Below are positions 1 through 8,229 of a stretch of 64,000 nt of DNA, piece after piece. The notes under the pieces were generated by a model. It worked only from the letters and a program-made list of their open reading frames with translations. It was not told the DNA's origin and made no database searches. Numbering within the stretch: position 1 is the stretch's first letter; each line of letters starts with the position of its first letter. The position numbers were made by a program, and so were the translations under genes. Source of the DNA: Pelomonas baiyunensis (GTDB lineage: Bacteria > Pseudomonadota > Gammaproteobacteria > Burkholderiales > Burkholderiaceae_C); NCBI RefSeq assembly GCF_043555935.1, contig NZ_JBIGIB010000005.1, positions 248,001-312,000 of the forward strand, in the 5' to 3' direction.

Positions 1-19
1 GCGTCGGGTTCCGAGGCGC

Positions 20-379
20 TCAGCCTAGCGGCGGCAGCCGGGCCACGAGGCCGGCCTTCAGCCGCTCGGGGCGGCGGTCCCAGGCCAGCAGGCCGTGGCC
101 CGGCTCGGCGTGTTGAGCGGCCACGTCCAGCAGGGCGTCCACACAGGCGTCGTCAGGCTGCAGCTGGCCGAACAGGTAGCTGTGCTTGCCCGGGCCCTGC
201 AGGGCGGCGGTGCAGCTTTGCTTGCAGGCCGCCATGCAGGCCTGGCCGTGGATGGCCAGCGGCAGGTCGCGCGCCAGTGCTTCGTTCTCCACCGCCTCCA
301 GCAGGGCCTGGCCCTGCCCGTCAGCGCAGGTCGTGCAAATGGTGAGCCTTGATTCGGCCGTTGATCGCTCGCTATGCAT
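20..379 (-). CDS. DUF1636 family putative metal-binding protein
   Basis: A 119-residue cytoplasmic protein with a ferredoxin/thioredoxin-like cysteine pattern: C15 and C18 (CTTC) near the N-terminus, then C48, C52 and C56 (CMAACKQSC). This matches DUF1636, a small predicted metal or [2Fe-2S] binding family that often sits in cobalt or cobalamin loci. Its function is not established. It is the last gene of the B12 region seen here, 204 bp downstream of cobO, so it is either the distal operon gene or has its own promoter. Start is the ATG at 379; no strong ribosome binding site is visible. Family assignment is good, but the role in corrinoid metabolism rests on context only. Confidence 0.75.
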   Translation of the reverse strand: MHSERSTAESRLTICTTCADGQGQALLEAVENEALARDLPLAIHGQACMAACKQSCTAALQGPGKHSYLFGQLQPDDACVDALLDVAAQHAEPGHGLLAWDRRPERLKAGLVARLPPLG

Positions 380-583
380 CGACGTCTCGTGGTTTCAATC
401 TCTGGGTGACACGGCATAGCTCATCACGCCGATGAACACCGCTGCACGCCTGCTGGACCGGCGCTGCGGTTCGCTGGCGGCGTTGCTTCTCCTGGTGGGC
501 ACGAGCCCACGGCGTCGGCGCGCCTTGCCCGCAACCCGCCTCGCCGGCCCCTCGGGCGCGCTCAACGGCCGCATCAAGGCTGC

Positions 584-1153
584 TCAATCCTCAATCCCCC
601 GCTGTGCCGGCACGCCGGCTTGATAGTGGTGCTTGACCAGCGTCATCTCCGTCACCGTGTCGGCCCGGTCAATTAGCTCGGCGGGCGCGCCGCGGCCGGT
701 GAGCACCACGTGCACATGGGGCGGCCGCTCGGCCAACGCCCGGAGCACGGCGTCCAGCGGTACCCAGCCGTAGCGCAGCGGGTACATGATTTCGTCCAGC
801 ACCACCAGGAAGTGCTCGCCGCCGCGGATGGTGGCCTCGGCGCGGGCCCAGCCTTCGCGGGCCAGCTCGGCGCTGTGCTCCAGGTCCTTGCTCTTCCACG
901 AGAAGCCGTCGCCCAGGCCGATGATGGGCACGCCCAGCTGCTCAAAGATGCGGTGCTCGCCGAAGCGGGCGCTGGGCACCTTCATGAATTGGTAGATGAG
1001 CACCGGCTTGCCGCGGCCGTGGGCGCGCAGGGCCAGGCCGAAGGCGGCCGTGCTCTTGCCTTTGCCGTCGCCGGTGTGCACCAGCACCAGGCCCCGGCGC
1101 TCGCCGGTGGGGATGACGCGTTCGCGGTGAACGGGCGGCTGTTCAATGTCCAT
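584..1153 (-). CDS. cobO: Corrinoid adenosyltransferase CobO/BtuR type
   Basis: This 189-residue enzyme transfers the adenosyl group of ATP to cob(I)alamin or cobinamide to make adenosylcorrinoids. The ATP P-loop is at residues 28-35 (GDGKGKST). The family motif YQFMKVP follows near residue 54, and VVLDEIMYPL carries the Walker B-like acidic pair. Length matches the CobA/CobO family. The ATG at 1153 overlaps the end of cobB by 11 bp, so I chose it over upstream codons lying inside cobB. It belongs to the B12 operon and can serve salvage of imported corrinoids as well as de novo synthesis. Confidence 0.93.
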   Translation of the reverse strand: MDIEQPPVHRERVIPTGERRGLVLVHTGDGKGKSTAAFGLALRAHGRGKPVLIYQFMKVPSARFGEHRIFEQLGVPIIGLGDGFSWKSKDLEHSAELAREGWARAEATIRGGEHFLVVLDEIMYPLRYGWVPLDAVLRALAERPPHVHVVLTGRGAPAELIDRADTVTEMTLVKHHYQAGVPAQRGIED

Positions 1154-2453
1154 GGTTGCCAAAGAAGGCGGCGACGGCCTCGGGGTTGGAGGGGAAGTAG
1201 TGGTGCAGGTAGCTCGCGCGCAGCGAGCCCTGCTGGTAGAGCGCCTCGGCCGTGCTGCCGCCATTCGGGTTGGTGGCGGTGGCGACGGGCGTGAGCGGCG
1301 TGTCCAGCGTCGAGTAGTGGTAGCTGTGGCCGCGCAGCGGGCCTTCCGGCCAGTCGATGGCCTGCAAGCCCAGCGCCGCCACGCGCGCCTGCAGGCGGGC
1401 CTGGCCCGGCAGCAGCCCGGCCATGGGGTGGGCCTGCCCCATCGCGTCGGTCAGCGTTTGCAGCAGGGCCAGCATGCCGCCGCACTCGGCCAGCAGCGGC
1501 TTGCCGGCGGCCACGTGGGCACGCAGGTCGGCCGCCAGCGTGGGGTGATGGCTCAGCGCCTCGGCGTGCAGTTCGGGGTAGCCGCCGGGCAGCCACAGCG
1601 CGTCGCACGCGGGCAGGGGCTGGTGCTGCACGGGCGAGAAGAACACGAGCTCGGCGCCCAGCGCTTCCAGCAGGTCGGTGTTGGCCGGGTAGATGAAGCC
1701 GAAGGCCGCGTCGCGGGCAATGGCGATGCGCCGCCCGGCCAGCGTCCGCTGCGGCGCCGGCTCGGGCTCGTGCGTGAAGGTCACGCGGGGAATGACGTGG
1801 CCGGGGTGCAGCGCGGCGTCCCAGGCATCGGCCCAGCCGTCCAGCAGCTCGTGCAGGCGCGGCAGTTCCTGGGCCTGCACCAGGCCCAGGTGGCGTTCGG
1901 GCAGGCTGAGGTGGCCCAGGCGCGGCACGGCGGCCACCAGCGGCAGGTCCGGCGGCAGGCCCTCGGCCAGCATGCGGGCGTGGGCCAGCCCGCCCACGCG
2001 GTTGGCAATCACGCCGCCGTGCTGCAGGCCGGGGCGAAAGCGTTGCAGCCCGGTGGCCAGCGCGGCGAAGGTCTGGGCCATGGCCGAGGCGTCCACCACG
2101 CAGGCCACGGGCAGGCCGAAGGCGGCGGCGAGGTCGGCACTGCTGGGGTTGCCGTCGAACAGGCCCATCACGCCTTCCACCAGGATGAGGTCGGCCTCGC
2201 GCGCCGCTTCGGCCAGCAGGGTCTGGCAGTGGGCGAAGCCGCCCATGAACAGGTCCAGCTGGTAGGCGGGGTGGCCGCTGGCACGCTCCAGCAGCATGGG
2301 GTCCAGGAAGTCCGGGCCGGTTTTGAACACCCGCACGCGTTCGCCGCGGCGGCTGTGGCTGCGGGCGATGGCGGCGGTGAGGCTGGTCTTGCCAGAGCCG
2401 GAGGACGGGGCGCTGATGAAGAGCGCAGGGCAGGCCGTGGTGTGGGAACTCAT
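1143..2453 (-). CDS. cobB: Cobyrinic/hydrogenobyrinic acid a,c-diamide synthase
   Basis: This 436-residue enzyme amidates the a and c side chains of (hydrogeno)cobyrinic acid using ATP and glutamine. The N-terminal dethiobiotin-synthetase-like ATPase domain has its P-loop at residues 17-23 (SSGSGKT). The C-terminal class I glutamine amidotransferase-like domain has LPGGYPE near 292 and the nucleophile C324 in ECGGML. Its ATG overlaps the btuD stop by 4 bp. a,c-Diamidation is a de novo step not needed for simple cobinamide salvage, so its presence suggests further corrin-ring genes outside the window. The sequence does not settle whether the substrate comes from the aerobic or the anaerobic route. 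Confidence 0.93.
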   Translation of the reverse strand: MSSHTTACPALFISAPSSGSGKTSLTAAIARSHSRRGERVRVFKTGPDFLDPMLLERASGHPAYQLDLFMGGFAHCQTLLAEAAREADLILVEGVMGLFDGNPSSADLAAAFGLPVACVVDASAMAQTFAALATGLQRFRPGLQHGGVIANRVGGLAHARMLAEGLPPDLPLVAAVPRLGHLSLPERHLGLVQAQELPRLHELLDGWADAWDAALHPGHVIPRVTFTHEPEPAPQRTLAGRRIAIARDAAFGFIYPANTDLLEALGAELVFFSPVQHQPLPACDALWLPGGYPELHAEALSHHPTLAADLRAHVAAGKPLLAECGGMLALLQTLTDAMGQAHPMAGLLPGQARLQARVAALGLQAIDWPEGPLRGHSYHYSTLDTPLTPVATATNPNGGSTAEALYQQGSLRASYLHHYFPSNPEAVAAFFGNHGH

Positions 2454-3208
2454 AAGGGCAAGGCCACCCAGCGACCGTCGATCTGCGCGATGTGCAGGCG
2501 CGGACCGAAGACGAGCTGGAGGGCGGCGTGGGTGTCGGGGTCGGCGGGGGCGCCGGTGTGGGCGAGGGTGCCGTGGGCCATCAGCACGAGGTGGTCGGCC
2601 TGCAGGGCCAGATGCAGCTCATGCAGCACGCTGACCACGCTGTGGCCCGCGCTCACGCGCTGACGCACCACGGCCATCCAGTCGGCCTGGTGGGGCGGGT
2701 CCAGGTGGGCGAGGGGTTCGTCCATCAGCGTGAGGGGCGCGTCCACGGCCAGCGTGCGGGCCAGCAGCACGCGCTGGCGCTCACCGCCAGACAGCGAGCC
2801 CAGGCGGCGGTCGCGCCATTCCCAGCTTTGCGTGGCCTGCATGGCGGCGTGCGCGGCGGCGCGGTCGGCGGCGGTGGGCGGCGCCAGCCACGGGCGGTGC
2901 GGCAGGCGGCCCAGCAGCACCACGTCCAGCGCGGTGAGGTCGTCGGCGCCGGTTTCCTGCTGGCCCATCCAGGCCAGGTGGCGCGCGCGTTCGCGGCTGG
3001 GCCACTGGGCCAGGGGCCGGCCGTCCAGCAGCACCTCGCCCTCGAAGGGCTGCAGGCCGGCCATCGCGCGCAGCAGCGTGGACTTGCCCGCGCCGTTGGG
3101 GCCGACGATGGCCGTCCAGCGGCCGCGAGGCAGGCGCAGGTCGATGTCGTGCACCAGGTCGCGCCCGTCGACGCGCAGGTGCCGGATGCGGGCGTGCAGG
3201 GCCGTCAT
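2450..3208 (-). CDS. btuD: Vitamin B12 ABC transporter ATP-binding protein
   Basis: A 252-residue ABC ATPase predicted to energise cobalamin or cobinamide import with the BtuC-like permease. Walker A is at residues 36-44 (GPNGAGKST), the signature is LSGGERQR, and Walker B is LTLMDEP followed by the D-loop and the switch His in VLHELHL. The ATG at 3208 overlaps the btuC stop by 4 bp. The same frame stays open far upstream inside btuC, but that stretch lacks ABC motifs. The family also contains siderophore and haem importers; the surrounding B12 genes and riboswitch decide the assignment. Confidence 0.9.
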   Translation of the reverse strand: MTALHARIRHLRVDGRDLVHDIDLRLPRGRWTAIVGPNGAGKSTLLRAMAGLQPFEGEVLLDGRPLAQWPSRERARHLAWMGQQETGADDLTALDVVLLGRLPHRPWLAPPTAADRAAAHAAMQATQSWEWRDRRLGSLSGGERQRVLLARTLAVDAPLTLMDEPLAHLDPPHQADWMAVVRQRVSAGHSVVSVLHELHLALQADHLVLMAHGTLAHTGAPADPDTHAALQLVFGPRLHIAQIDGRWVALPL

Positions 3209-4185
3209 TTGCGCAGCACCCCGCGGCGGTGCATCAGCAGGGTGAGGTAGGCGCCGCCCAGCAGCGCGGTCACCAGGCCCACGGGCAACTCCTGCGGGCG
3301 AATGAGCGCGCGGGCCAGCACATCGGCGGCCAGCAACAGGGCACCACCGGCGGCGGCCGACAGCAGGATCAGCCAGCCGTGCAGCATGGGGCACAGCGTG
3401 CGCACCAGGTGCGGCGCGGCCAGGCCCACGAACGCGATGATGCCGGTCTGCGCCACGGCTGCACCGGTGGCCATGGCAAACGCCAGGATCAACAGCAAGC
3501 GTGCCAGCGGCAGGCGAATGCCCAGCGACGTGGCCGTGGCTTCGCCCAGGGTCAGCGCGTCCAGCGCGGGGCTGCCCAGCCAGCCGATGGCCCCGGCCAC
3601 GAGGCCGGTGGCGGCCATCACGGCCACGCTGTTCCAGCCCAGCATGCCGGTGTTGCCCAGCATGAAGGCCTGCATGGCGCGCAGGATGTCCGGCGTCCAG
3701 AGCGACACGAGGTGGGTCAGCGCGTTCAGTACCACGCCCACCACCACGCCGGCCAGCAGCAGGCGCAGGGTTTGCTCGGCGCCCCGCGCGAGCAGGAGCG
3801 TGAGGCCCACGCCGGCCAGCGTGCCGGCAAAGGCCAGGCCGGTCAGGCCGATTTCGGCCAGCAGCGAGGCATGCGCGGCCGACGCACCGGTGAAGGCCAG
3901 CGTCAGCGCCACGGCGAGCTCGGCCCCGGCGGCGCTGCCCAGCAGGTAGGGGTCGGCCAGCGGGTTGCGGAACAGCCCCTGCGAGAGGGCGCCGGCCAGG
4001 CCCAGCAGCGCGCCGGCGCACCAGGCACCCAGCGAGCGCGGCAGACGGATCTCCCACAGGATGACGGACATCGTGTCGTCGCCGAGGTCGGACCAACCCG
4101 TGCTGCCGAACAGCACGCCGGCCACGACGCCGGCCACGCCCAGGCCGAGCAGCAGGGCGAGCAGCGGAGCGGGACGCAGTGTCAT
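3205..4185 (-). CDS. btuC: Vitamin B12 ABC transporter permease (BtuC/FecCD family)
   Basis: A 326-residue polytopic inner-membrane protein of the FecCD/BtuC family, with about nine to ten hydrophobic segments. Family motifs include RLPRSLGAWCAGALLGLAG near the N-terminus, QGLFRNPLADPYLLG, and GIIAFVGLAAPHLVR before the cytoplasmic coupling region. The chosen ATG at 4185 begins a short leader and the first transmembrane helix; it lies 31 bp after btuF and has no strong Shine-Dalgarno sequence. With BtuF and BtuD it forms a type II importer that carries corrinoid from periplasm to cytoplasm. Confidence 0.9.
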   Translation of the reverse strand: MTLRPAPLLALLLGLGVAGVVAGVLFGSTGWSDLGDDTMSVILWEIRLPRSLGAWCAGALLGLAGALSQGLFRNPLADPYLLGSAAGAELAVALTLAFTGASAAHASLLAEIGLTGLAFAGTLAGVGLTLLLARGAEQTLRLLLAGVVVGVVLNALTHLVSLWTPDILRAMQAFMLGNTGMLGWNSVAVMAATGLVAGAIGWLGSPALDALTLGEATATSLGIRLPLARLLLILAFAMATGAAVAQTGIIAFVGLAAPHLVRTLCPMLHGWLILLSAAAGGALLLAADVLARALIRPQELPVGLVTALLGGAYLTLLMHRRGVLRK

Positions 4186-4216
4186 GACCGTGCGGTGACG
4201 GACGGCAGGGCGGCCA

Positions 4217-5077
4217 TCACGAGGCCTTCTCGCGCAGGCAGCGCGCCATGATCTGCGCGGCCTCGGCCATGCGCGGGCCGGGGCGGGAGAGGATGTCGCC
4301 TTCTTCGGGCTTGAACACGCAGATGCGGTTGCGGCGCACCGCGTCGATGCGGTCCCAGCCCGGGCGCTGCGGCAGGCCGTCGGCCCCACGTTGGCCCACC
4401 ATGATGAGCCCGGGGTTGGCCTTCACCACGTACTCGGGGTTGATCTTGGGAAAGGGGCCGAGTTCGGCCGGGATGATGTTGCCGGTGCCCAGGCGGGCGA
4501 GCGTTTCACCCATGAAGGACGAGGTGCCGGCGGCCCAGATGCCGTTTGACACCTCGTAGTACACGCGCAGGCCGCGTGCGGCGGGGGGCACGCTGCTGGC
4601 GGCGGCGGCCACGCCGGCTTCGATGTGCCGCCACACGCGCTGGGCGTCGGGCACGCCGAGCACCTGGCCGATGACGCCCAGCACGCGCTGCACGTCGCGG
4701 TAGCTGCGCGGCTCCAGCGCCACCACGCGCAGGCCCAGCGCCCGCAGGCGGTCGCTCACGCGGGAGGACACGGCCAGCAGCACCACATCGGGCTTGAGCG
4801 CGGCGATGAGTTCGACGTTGGTGTCGTCCAGCCCGCCCAGCTTGGGCAGCGCGTTCACGCTGGCGGGGAAGTTGGAGTAGCGGTCCACACCCACCAGCCG
4901 CGGGCAGGCGCCGAGTTCGCACACGGTTTCGGTCAGCGAGGGCAGCAGGCTCACGATGCGCTGGGCCGGCGCCGGCAGCGTGGTGAGCTGGCCGAGGTCG
5001 TCGCGAATGTCCACCGCAGCGGCTGGGGCCGCGAAGGCGAGCAGCAGCAGGCCGCGCCACAGGCGTTCAATCATCAC
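4217..5077 (-). CDS. btuF: Periplasmic cobalamin-binding protein of ABC importer
   Basis: This 286-residue type III periplasmic binding protein has an N-terminal signal peptide (LLLLAFAAPAAA, predicted cleavage near residue 21). The family features are RIVSLLPSLTETVCELGA, LVGVDRYSNFP and the long rigid helix linking two lobes. It would bind corrinoid delivered by BtuB and hand it to BtuCD. Two consecutive ATG codons (5077 and 5074) are possible starts, and the gene overlaps cobU by 11 bp. Related FhuD-like proteins bind siderophores, but the operon context favours B12. Confidence 0.88.
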   Translation of the reverse strand: MMIERLWRGLLLLAFAAPAAAVDIRDDLGQLTTLPAPAQRIVSLLPSLTETVCELGACPRLVGVDRYSNFPASVNALPKLGGLDDTNVELIAALKPDVVLLAVSSRVSDRLRALGLRVVALEPRSYRDVQRVLGVIGQVLGVPDAQRVWRHIEAGVAAAASSVPPAARGLRVYYEVSNGIWAAGTSSFMGETLARLGTGNIIPAELGPFPKINPEYVVKANPGLIMVGQRGADGLPQRPGWDRIDAVRRNRICVFKPEEGDILSRPGPRMAEAAQIMARCLREKAS

Positions 5078-5615
5078 GAGGCTCCTCCACGGGGCGGGTC
5101 CAGGGCTGGCCCGCCACCATCAATGTGAGCTGGCCGCAGCGGCGGGCCACCTCCTGGTTCAGTCGGCCGAGTTCGTCCACGTAGTCGCGCACCTCGCGGC
5201 CGAGCGGGCTCACGCCCCAGCCCACTTCATTGGAGACGAACACCACGGTGGCCTGCAACTGCGGCAGGGCAGCGAGCAGCGCTTCGCGCTCGGCTTGCCA
5301 GCCGGCCCGGTCGGCCGCCCCATGCGCTGGCATCAGCCAGTTGACCAGCCACAGCGTCAGGCAGTCGACGATGACGAGCGTGTCGGCCGCGTCCACCGAC
5401 TGCAAGGCGCTGCACAGCTGCAGCGGGGCTTCCACCGTGTCGAAGCCCGCCGGGCGTGTGGCCCGGTGGTGTGCGATGCGCGCGCGCATCTCGTCGTCGC
5501 CCGCGAGCGCCGTGGCCACAACGACCACGCGCCCCGGCCAGCGCAGCGCCAGGCGCTCGGCCTGGCGCGACTTGCCGCTGCGTTGCCCGCCGACGATGAG
5601 TTGGTGCGCACGCAT
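5067..5615 (-). CDS. cobU: Adenosylcobinamide kinase/guanylyltransferase
   Basis: A 182-residue bifunctional CobU/CobP enzyme that phosphorylates adenosylcobinamide and then attaches GMP to give AdoCbi-GDP in nucleotide loop assembly. The P-loop is at residues 9-16 (GGQRSGKS). The RIAHHRATRP segment holds the His pair at 49-50 where the guanylylated histidine lies in this family. Other family elements are VIVDCLTLWLVNWL and FVSNEVGWGVSP. It starts 11 bp after the btuB stop and overlaps btuF. CobU acts in both de novo synthesis and cobinamide salvage, consistent with being first after the outer-membrane receptor. Confidence 0.95.
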   Translation of the reverse strand: MRAHQLIVGGQRSGKSRQAERLALRWPGRVVVVATALAGDDEMRARIAHHRATRPAGFDTVEAPLQLCSALQSVDAADTLVIVDCLTLWLVNWLMPAHGAADRAGWQAEREALLAALPQLQATVVFVSNEVGWGVSPLGREVRDYVDELGRLNQEVARRCGQLTLMVAGQPWTRPVEEPRDD

Positions 5616-5626
5616 GGCCAGGCGGC

Positions 5627-7495
5627 TTACAGCGCCGGGGTCCAGCGCAGGCTGGCCAGCACCGTGCGCGGCGCCGAGGCGTAGCCGTAGGCGGTGGTGG
5701 TGGCGCGGTCGAAGGCGTTGTCCAGGTTGAGCTGCAGCTTGAGGTCGCGGCTCAGCTTGTACTGCGCGTTCAGGTTCATCAGCGCGTAGCCCCCCAGGCG
5801 GCGGGTGTTGGCGGCGTTGTCGAAACGCGCGCCCGAGGCCTGCACGCCGGCGCCCATCGTCCAGTCGCCCAGCACGGTGTCGGCATTCACGCTGCCCAGG
5901 CGCTTGGCGCGGCGGGCCAGCAGCAGGCCGGTGCTGGCGTCGGTGGGCTTTTGCAGGTCCAGCGTGGCGCGCAGGTTCACCGCTGCCAGTTGCGTGGCAC
6001 CGGCCAGGCTCACGCCTTGCAGCTTGGCTTCCGACACGTTCTGGTAGCAGCCGAAGGCGCTCTGGCAGCTGCCGGCAGCGCCGAAGGTGATGAGGTTGCC
6101 CACGCGGTTGCGGTAGGCCGTCAGCGACAGCTCATGCGCGCCGGCGGTGTACTTCAGACCGGCTTCGACGTTGTGGCCGTGCTCGGCCATCAGCGGCTTC
6201 ACGCCGGGCTTGCTGAGGTCGGGGCCGTACACCGTGCCCTGCTGGTAGATGGTGGGCGCGCGGAAGGCATTGCCCACCGAGCCCACGACGCGCAGGCCCG
6301 GGGTGATGGCGTAACCCGCCAGCAGCGTGCCGGTGTTGACGCTGCCGAACTGGCTGTCGGCGTCGTGCCGGGCATGGGCTTGCAGGCTGAACGCGCCTTG
6401 GTTGAACAGGTAGCCGGCGCCCACGGCGTTGCGGTGGCGCTTGCCCACGCCGGCCGTGACCAGGCCGCTGTTCTGCAGTTCGTCTTCGATGCGTTCGCCC
6501 TGGAAGTTGATCTGCTGCCCCGCAGCCACGGCGTAGGAGCCGGTGAGGGCCAGGTTGCGCACCTGCGTGATGGTCAGGTAGGGCGAGGGCTGGGTTTCGT
6601 AGCGATCGCGCGACTGGCCGTAGCTCAGCTGGGTCTGCAGCGCAGGCGTCCACTGCGAAGTCCAGGCCAGGCGGCGGGCGTCGGTGTCTTGCACGGTGTG
6701 GTCGTCCACCAGCGGCTTGGACTTGGAGCCGTCGTACTGCGCGTTGGTGTGGGTGCGCAGCGCCACGAACTCGGCGCGCTGGCCCGGCGCCACTTGGGCG
6801 CCGATGCGGGCCGTGCCCTGGTACTTGTGCCAGCCGTCGCGGTCGGGCACGTAGCTGAAGGAGCCGGGGTAGTCGACGGTGGAGTTGAAGCCGTCGCTCT
6901 CTTCGATGGCGCCGGTGACCGCGAAGTCAAAGATGCCGCTGCTGCCGAACAGGCCGCCGTCAGCCTTGTGCGTGCCGAGGTTGCCCAGCGCCACGCCCAG
7001 GTCCGCGCTGATCTGGCGGCCGCCCTTGCGGGTGAAGATCTGCACCACGCCGCCCACGGCGTCCGAGCCGTAGATGGCGCTGGCCGGGCCCTTGAGCACT
7101 TCGATGCGCTCCACCTGGGCCACCGGCATGCCTTGCCAGCTGGCGCCGCCGGTGGACTGCGAGTCCATGCGCACGCCATCCACCAGCACCAGGGTGTGAC
7201 GCGAGTCGGCACCGCGCAGGAACAACGAGGTGGTGGCAGCGGCGCCGCCGTTGCGAGCCATTTCGGCACAGCCGTTGTTGCGCAGCAGGTCGGCCACGCT
7301 GGCGGCGGCTTGGCGCTCGATGTCGGCGCGGGTGATGACGGTCAGGTCGGCCAGCACTTCGGCCAGGCGCTGCGGGGTGCGCGTGGCGGTGGTGACGACG
7401 GTGTCGAGCTTGTTTTGCGCGTGCGCAGAAGCGGCCAAGGCCAGGGCGGACAAGGCGAGCAGCGGCCGACGGGCCGCAGAGAAAGCGTGGGACAT
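5627..7495 (-). CDS. btuB: TonB-dependent vitamin B12 outer-membrane receptor
   Basis: A 622-residue TonB-dependent receptor, predicted to import cobalamins across the outer membrane. A clear signal peptide ends in ALAASAHAQ at residue 27 and is followed by a TonB-box-like stretch (LDTVVTTATR). The plug domain has GVRMDS and ERIEVLKGPASAIYGSDAVGG; a beta-barrel with alternating aromatic and polar strands ends in LASLRWTPAL. The ATG at 7495 is chosen because the signal peptide begins there; the frame stays open upstream only through the riboswitch. It is the first gene of the B12 operon and lies directly under the riboswitch. Confidence 0.93.
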   Translation of the reverse strand: MSHAFSAARRPLLALSALALAASAHAQNKLDTVVTTATRTPQRLAEVLADLTVITRADIERQAAASVADLLRNNGCAEMARNGGAAATTSLFLRGADSRHTLVLVDGVRMDSQSTGGASWQGMPVAQVERIEVLKGPASAIYGSDAVGGVVQIFTRKGGRQISADLGVALGNLGTHKADGGLFGSSGIFDFAVTGAIEESDGFNSTVDYPGSFSYVPDRDGWHKYQGTARIGAQVAPGQRAEFVALRTHTNAQYDGSKSKPLVDDHTVQDTDARRLAWTSQWTPALQTQLSYGQSRDRYETQPSPYLTITQVRNLALTGSYAVAAGQQINFQGERIEDELQNSGLVTAGVGKRHRNAVGAGYLFNQGAFSLQAHARHDADSQFGSVNTGTLLAGYAITPGLRVVGSVGNAFRAPTIYQQGTVYGPDLSKPGVKPLMAEHGHNVEAGLKYTAGAHELSLTAYRNRVGNLITFGAAGSCQSAFGCYQNVSEAKLQGVSLAGATQLAAVNLRATLDLQKPTDASTGLLLARRAKRLGSVNADTVLGDWTMGAGVQASGARFDNAANTRRLGGYALMNLNAQYKLSRDLKLQLNLDNAFDRATTTAYGYASAPRTVLASLRWTPAL

Positions 7496-7545
7496 GAGAG
7501 AGAAACGCGAACGGACACCCAGCCCTGCTGACCCCCGCAGCGTGG

Positions 7546-7584
7546 CTGAAAAACGGCTGCGCGCCTTGGGCGCGGCAACCCCGT
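7546..7584 (-). terminator. Riboswitch expression-platform terminator
   Basis: Directly after the B12 box, the minus strand reads GGGGTTGCCGCGCC, a three-base CAA loop, then GGCGCGCAGCC and a run of five Ts (7549-7582). This GC stem with a U-tract looks like an intrinsic terminator 50 bp before the btuB start, so control is probably by premature termination. Sequestration of the btuB translation start is a possible additional mechanism. Confidence 0.75.
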
Positions 7585-7785
7585 TGTTGGCCGGTATCCG
7601 GGCTGGTGGCGCGGCATTCGAGACCTTCCCAGCCCGAGGGGCCAGTGGTCGTGGATCGAACGCTGAGGCGGCAGCCTCGTCCACTTACCGTTGCGGGGAC
7701 AGCTCAGGTTAGGTTTGCGGCGTGACCGCGGGCCCTCCTGATTCCCGTTGAACTGCACTGGCCGAGTGGCCGGTGCGAGCACCAA
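7585..7785 (-). promoter_or_regulatory. Cobalamin (B12) riboswitch aptamer
   Basis: Read on the minus strand, this leader holds the conserved blocks of the cobalamin riboswitch in the right order. These are AACGGGAATCAGGAGGG, then CTGTCCCCGCAACGGTAAG (near 7702-7684), then CCACTGG followed by CTGGGAAGG, and finally the B12 box with CCCGGATACCGGCC (7602-7589). It would fold around adenosylcobalamin and repress the downstream btuB operon when the vitamin is plentiful. The 5' boundary (about 7785) is approximate. The core motifs are unmistakable; no covariance model search was run. Confidence 0.95.
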
Positions 7786-7797
7786 CAGCGCGGGATT

Positions 7798-8229
7798 CTA
7801 TCGACCGCGAGGCTCGGCCGCGGAGGCCGCCGGGGCCGGCTGTGGCGGCCGCGCCTTGAAAGTCTTGCCCGGCTTGACGGGCGTCAAAGGGGCTGCACTG
7901 GCGGCTTGCGCGGGTTCGGGCAACTTTTGCAGGCCCACGGCGGTGGCGCGATGGCGCCGGTCTTCGGCTTCGCTGGCGCGCCGGGCCGCGGCCAGGGCGG
8001 CGGCCTGCTTGGCTTCGGCCAGGTGGCGGCTACGGGCGGCGCGGCTGTCAGCGTCGCTGGGTTGGTCAAACGTGACGGGGCCGCCCGGCGCTTCTTGGCC
8101 GGGGCAGGGCGAGTCCCGCAGGTCGCGGCCCTCGGGGCCGCAGCGGTAGACCTGGGCCTGGCGTTGCACGGTTTGCGCGGCCAGCGGCCACGCGATCAGG
8201 GCACAGCACAGAACCAGGAGGGTCTTCAT
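7798..8229 (-). CDS. Small exported protein, DUF4124-like N-terminus
   Basis: This 143-residue protein has a signal peptide (LVLCCALIAWPLAAQ, cleavage near residue 19). A short YRCGPEGRDLRDSPCPG segment follows, resembling the two-cysteine DUF4124-type motif of secreted proteobacterial proteins. The middle is a charged Ala-rich helix that may form a coiled coil (residues about 60-100), and the C-terminus is rich in Pro and Ala. Its ATG overlaps the pth stop by 4 bp, so it is co-transcribed with pth; it ends just before the B12 riboswitch. Function unknown, periplasmic location inferred. Confidence 0.7.
   Translation of the reverse strand: MKTLLVLCCALIAWPLAAQTVQRQAQVYRCGPEGRDLRDSPCPGQEAPGGPVTFDQPSDADSRAARSRHLAEAKQAAALAAARRASEAEDRRHRATAVGLQKLPEPAQAASAAPLTPVKPGKTFKARPPQPAPAASAAEPRGR

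Noticed and set aside
372..587. Possible small gene between cobO and DUF1636 (for example a CbtB-like protein)
   Set aside because: The translation is Arg/Ala-rich with no membrane helix or His motif expected of CbtB, and no ribosome site.
380..600. Second cobalamin riboswitch upstream of DUF1636
   Set aside because: Neither the CCCCGCAACGGTAA block nor a B12 box could be found on the minus strand.
1146..2663. Long open frame of about 500 codons on the plus strand opposite cobB
   Set aside because: GC-rich DNA keeps antisense frames open. The translation is low-complexity Gly/Gln/Arg/His with no domain, whereas cobB on the other strand has full motifs.
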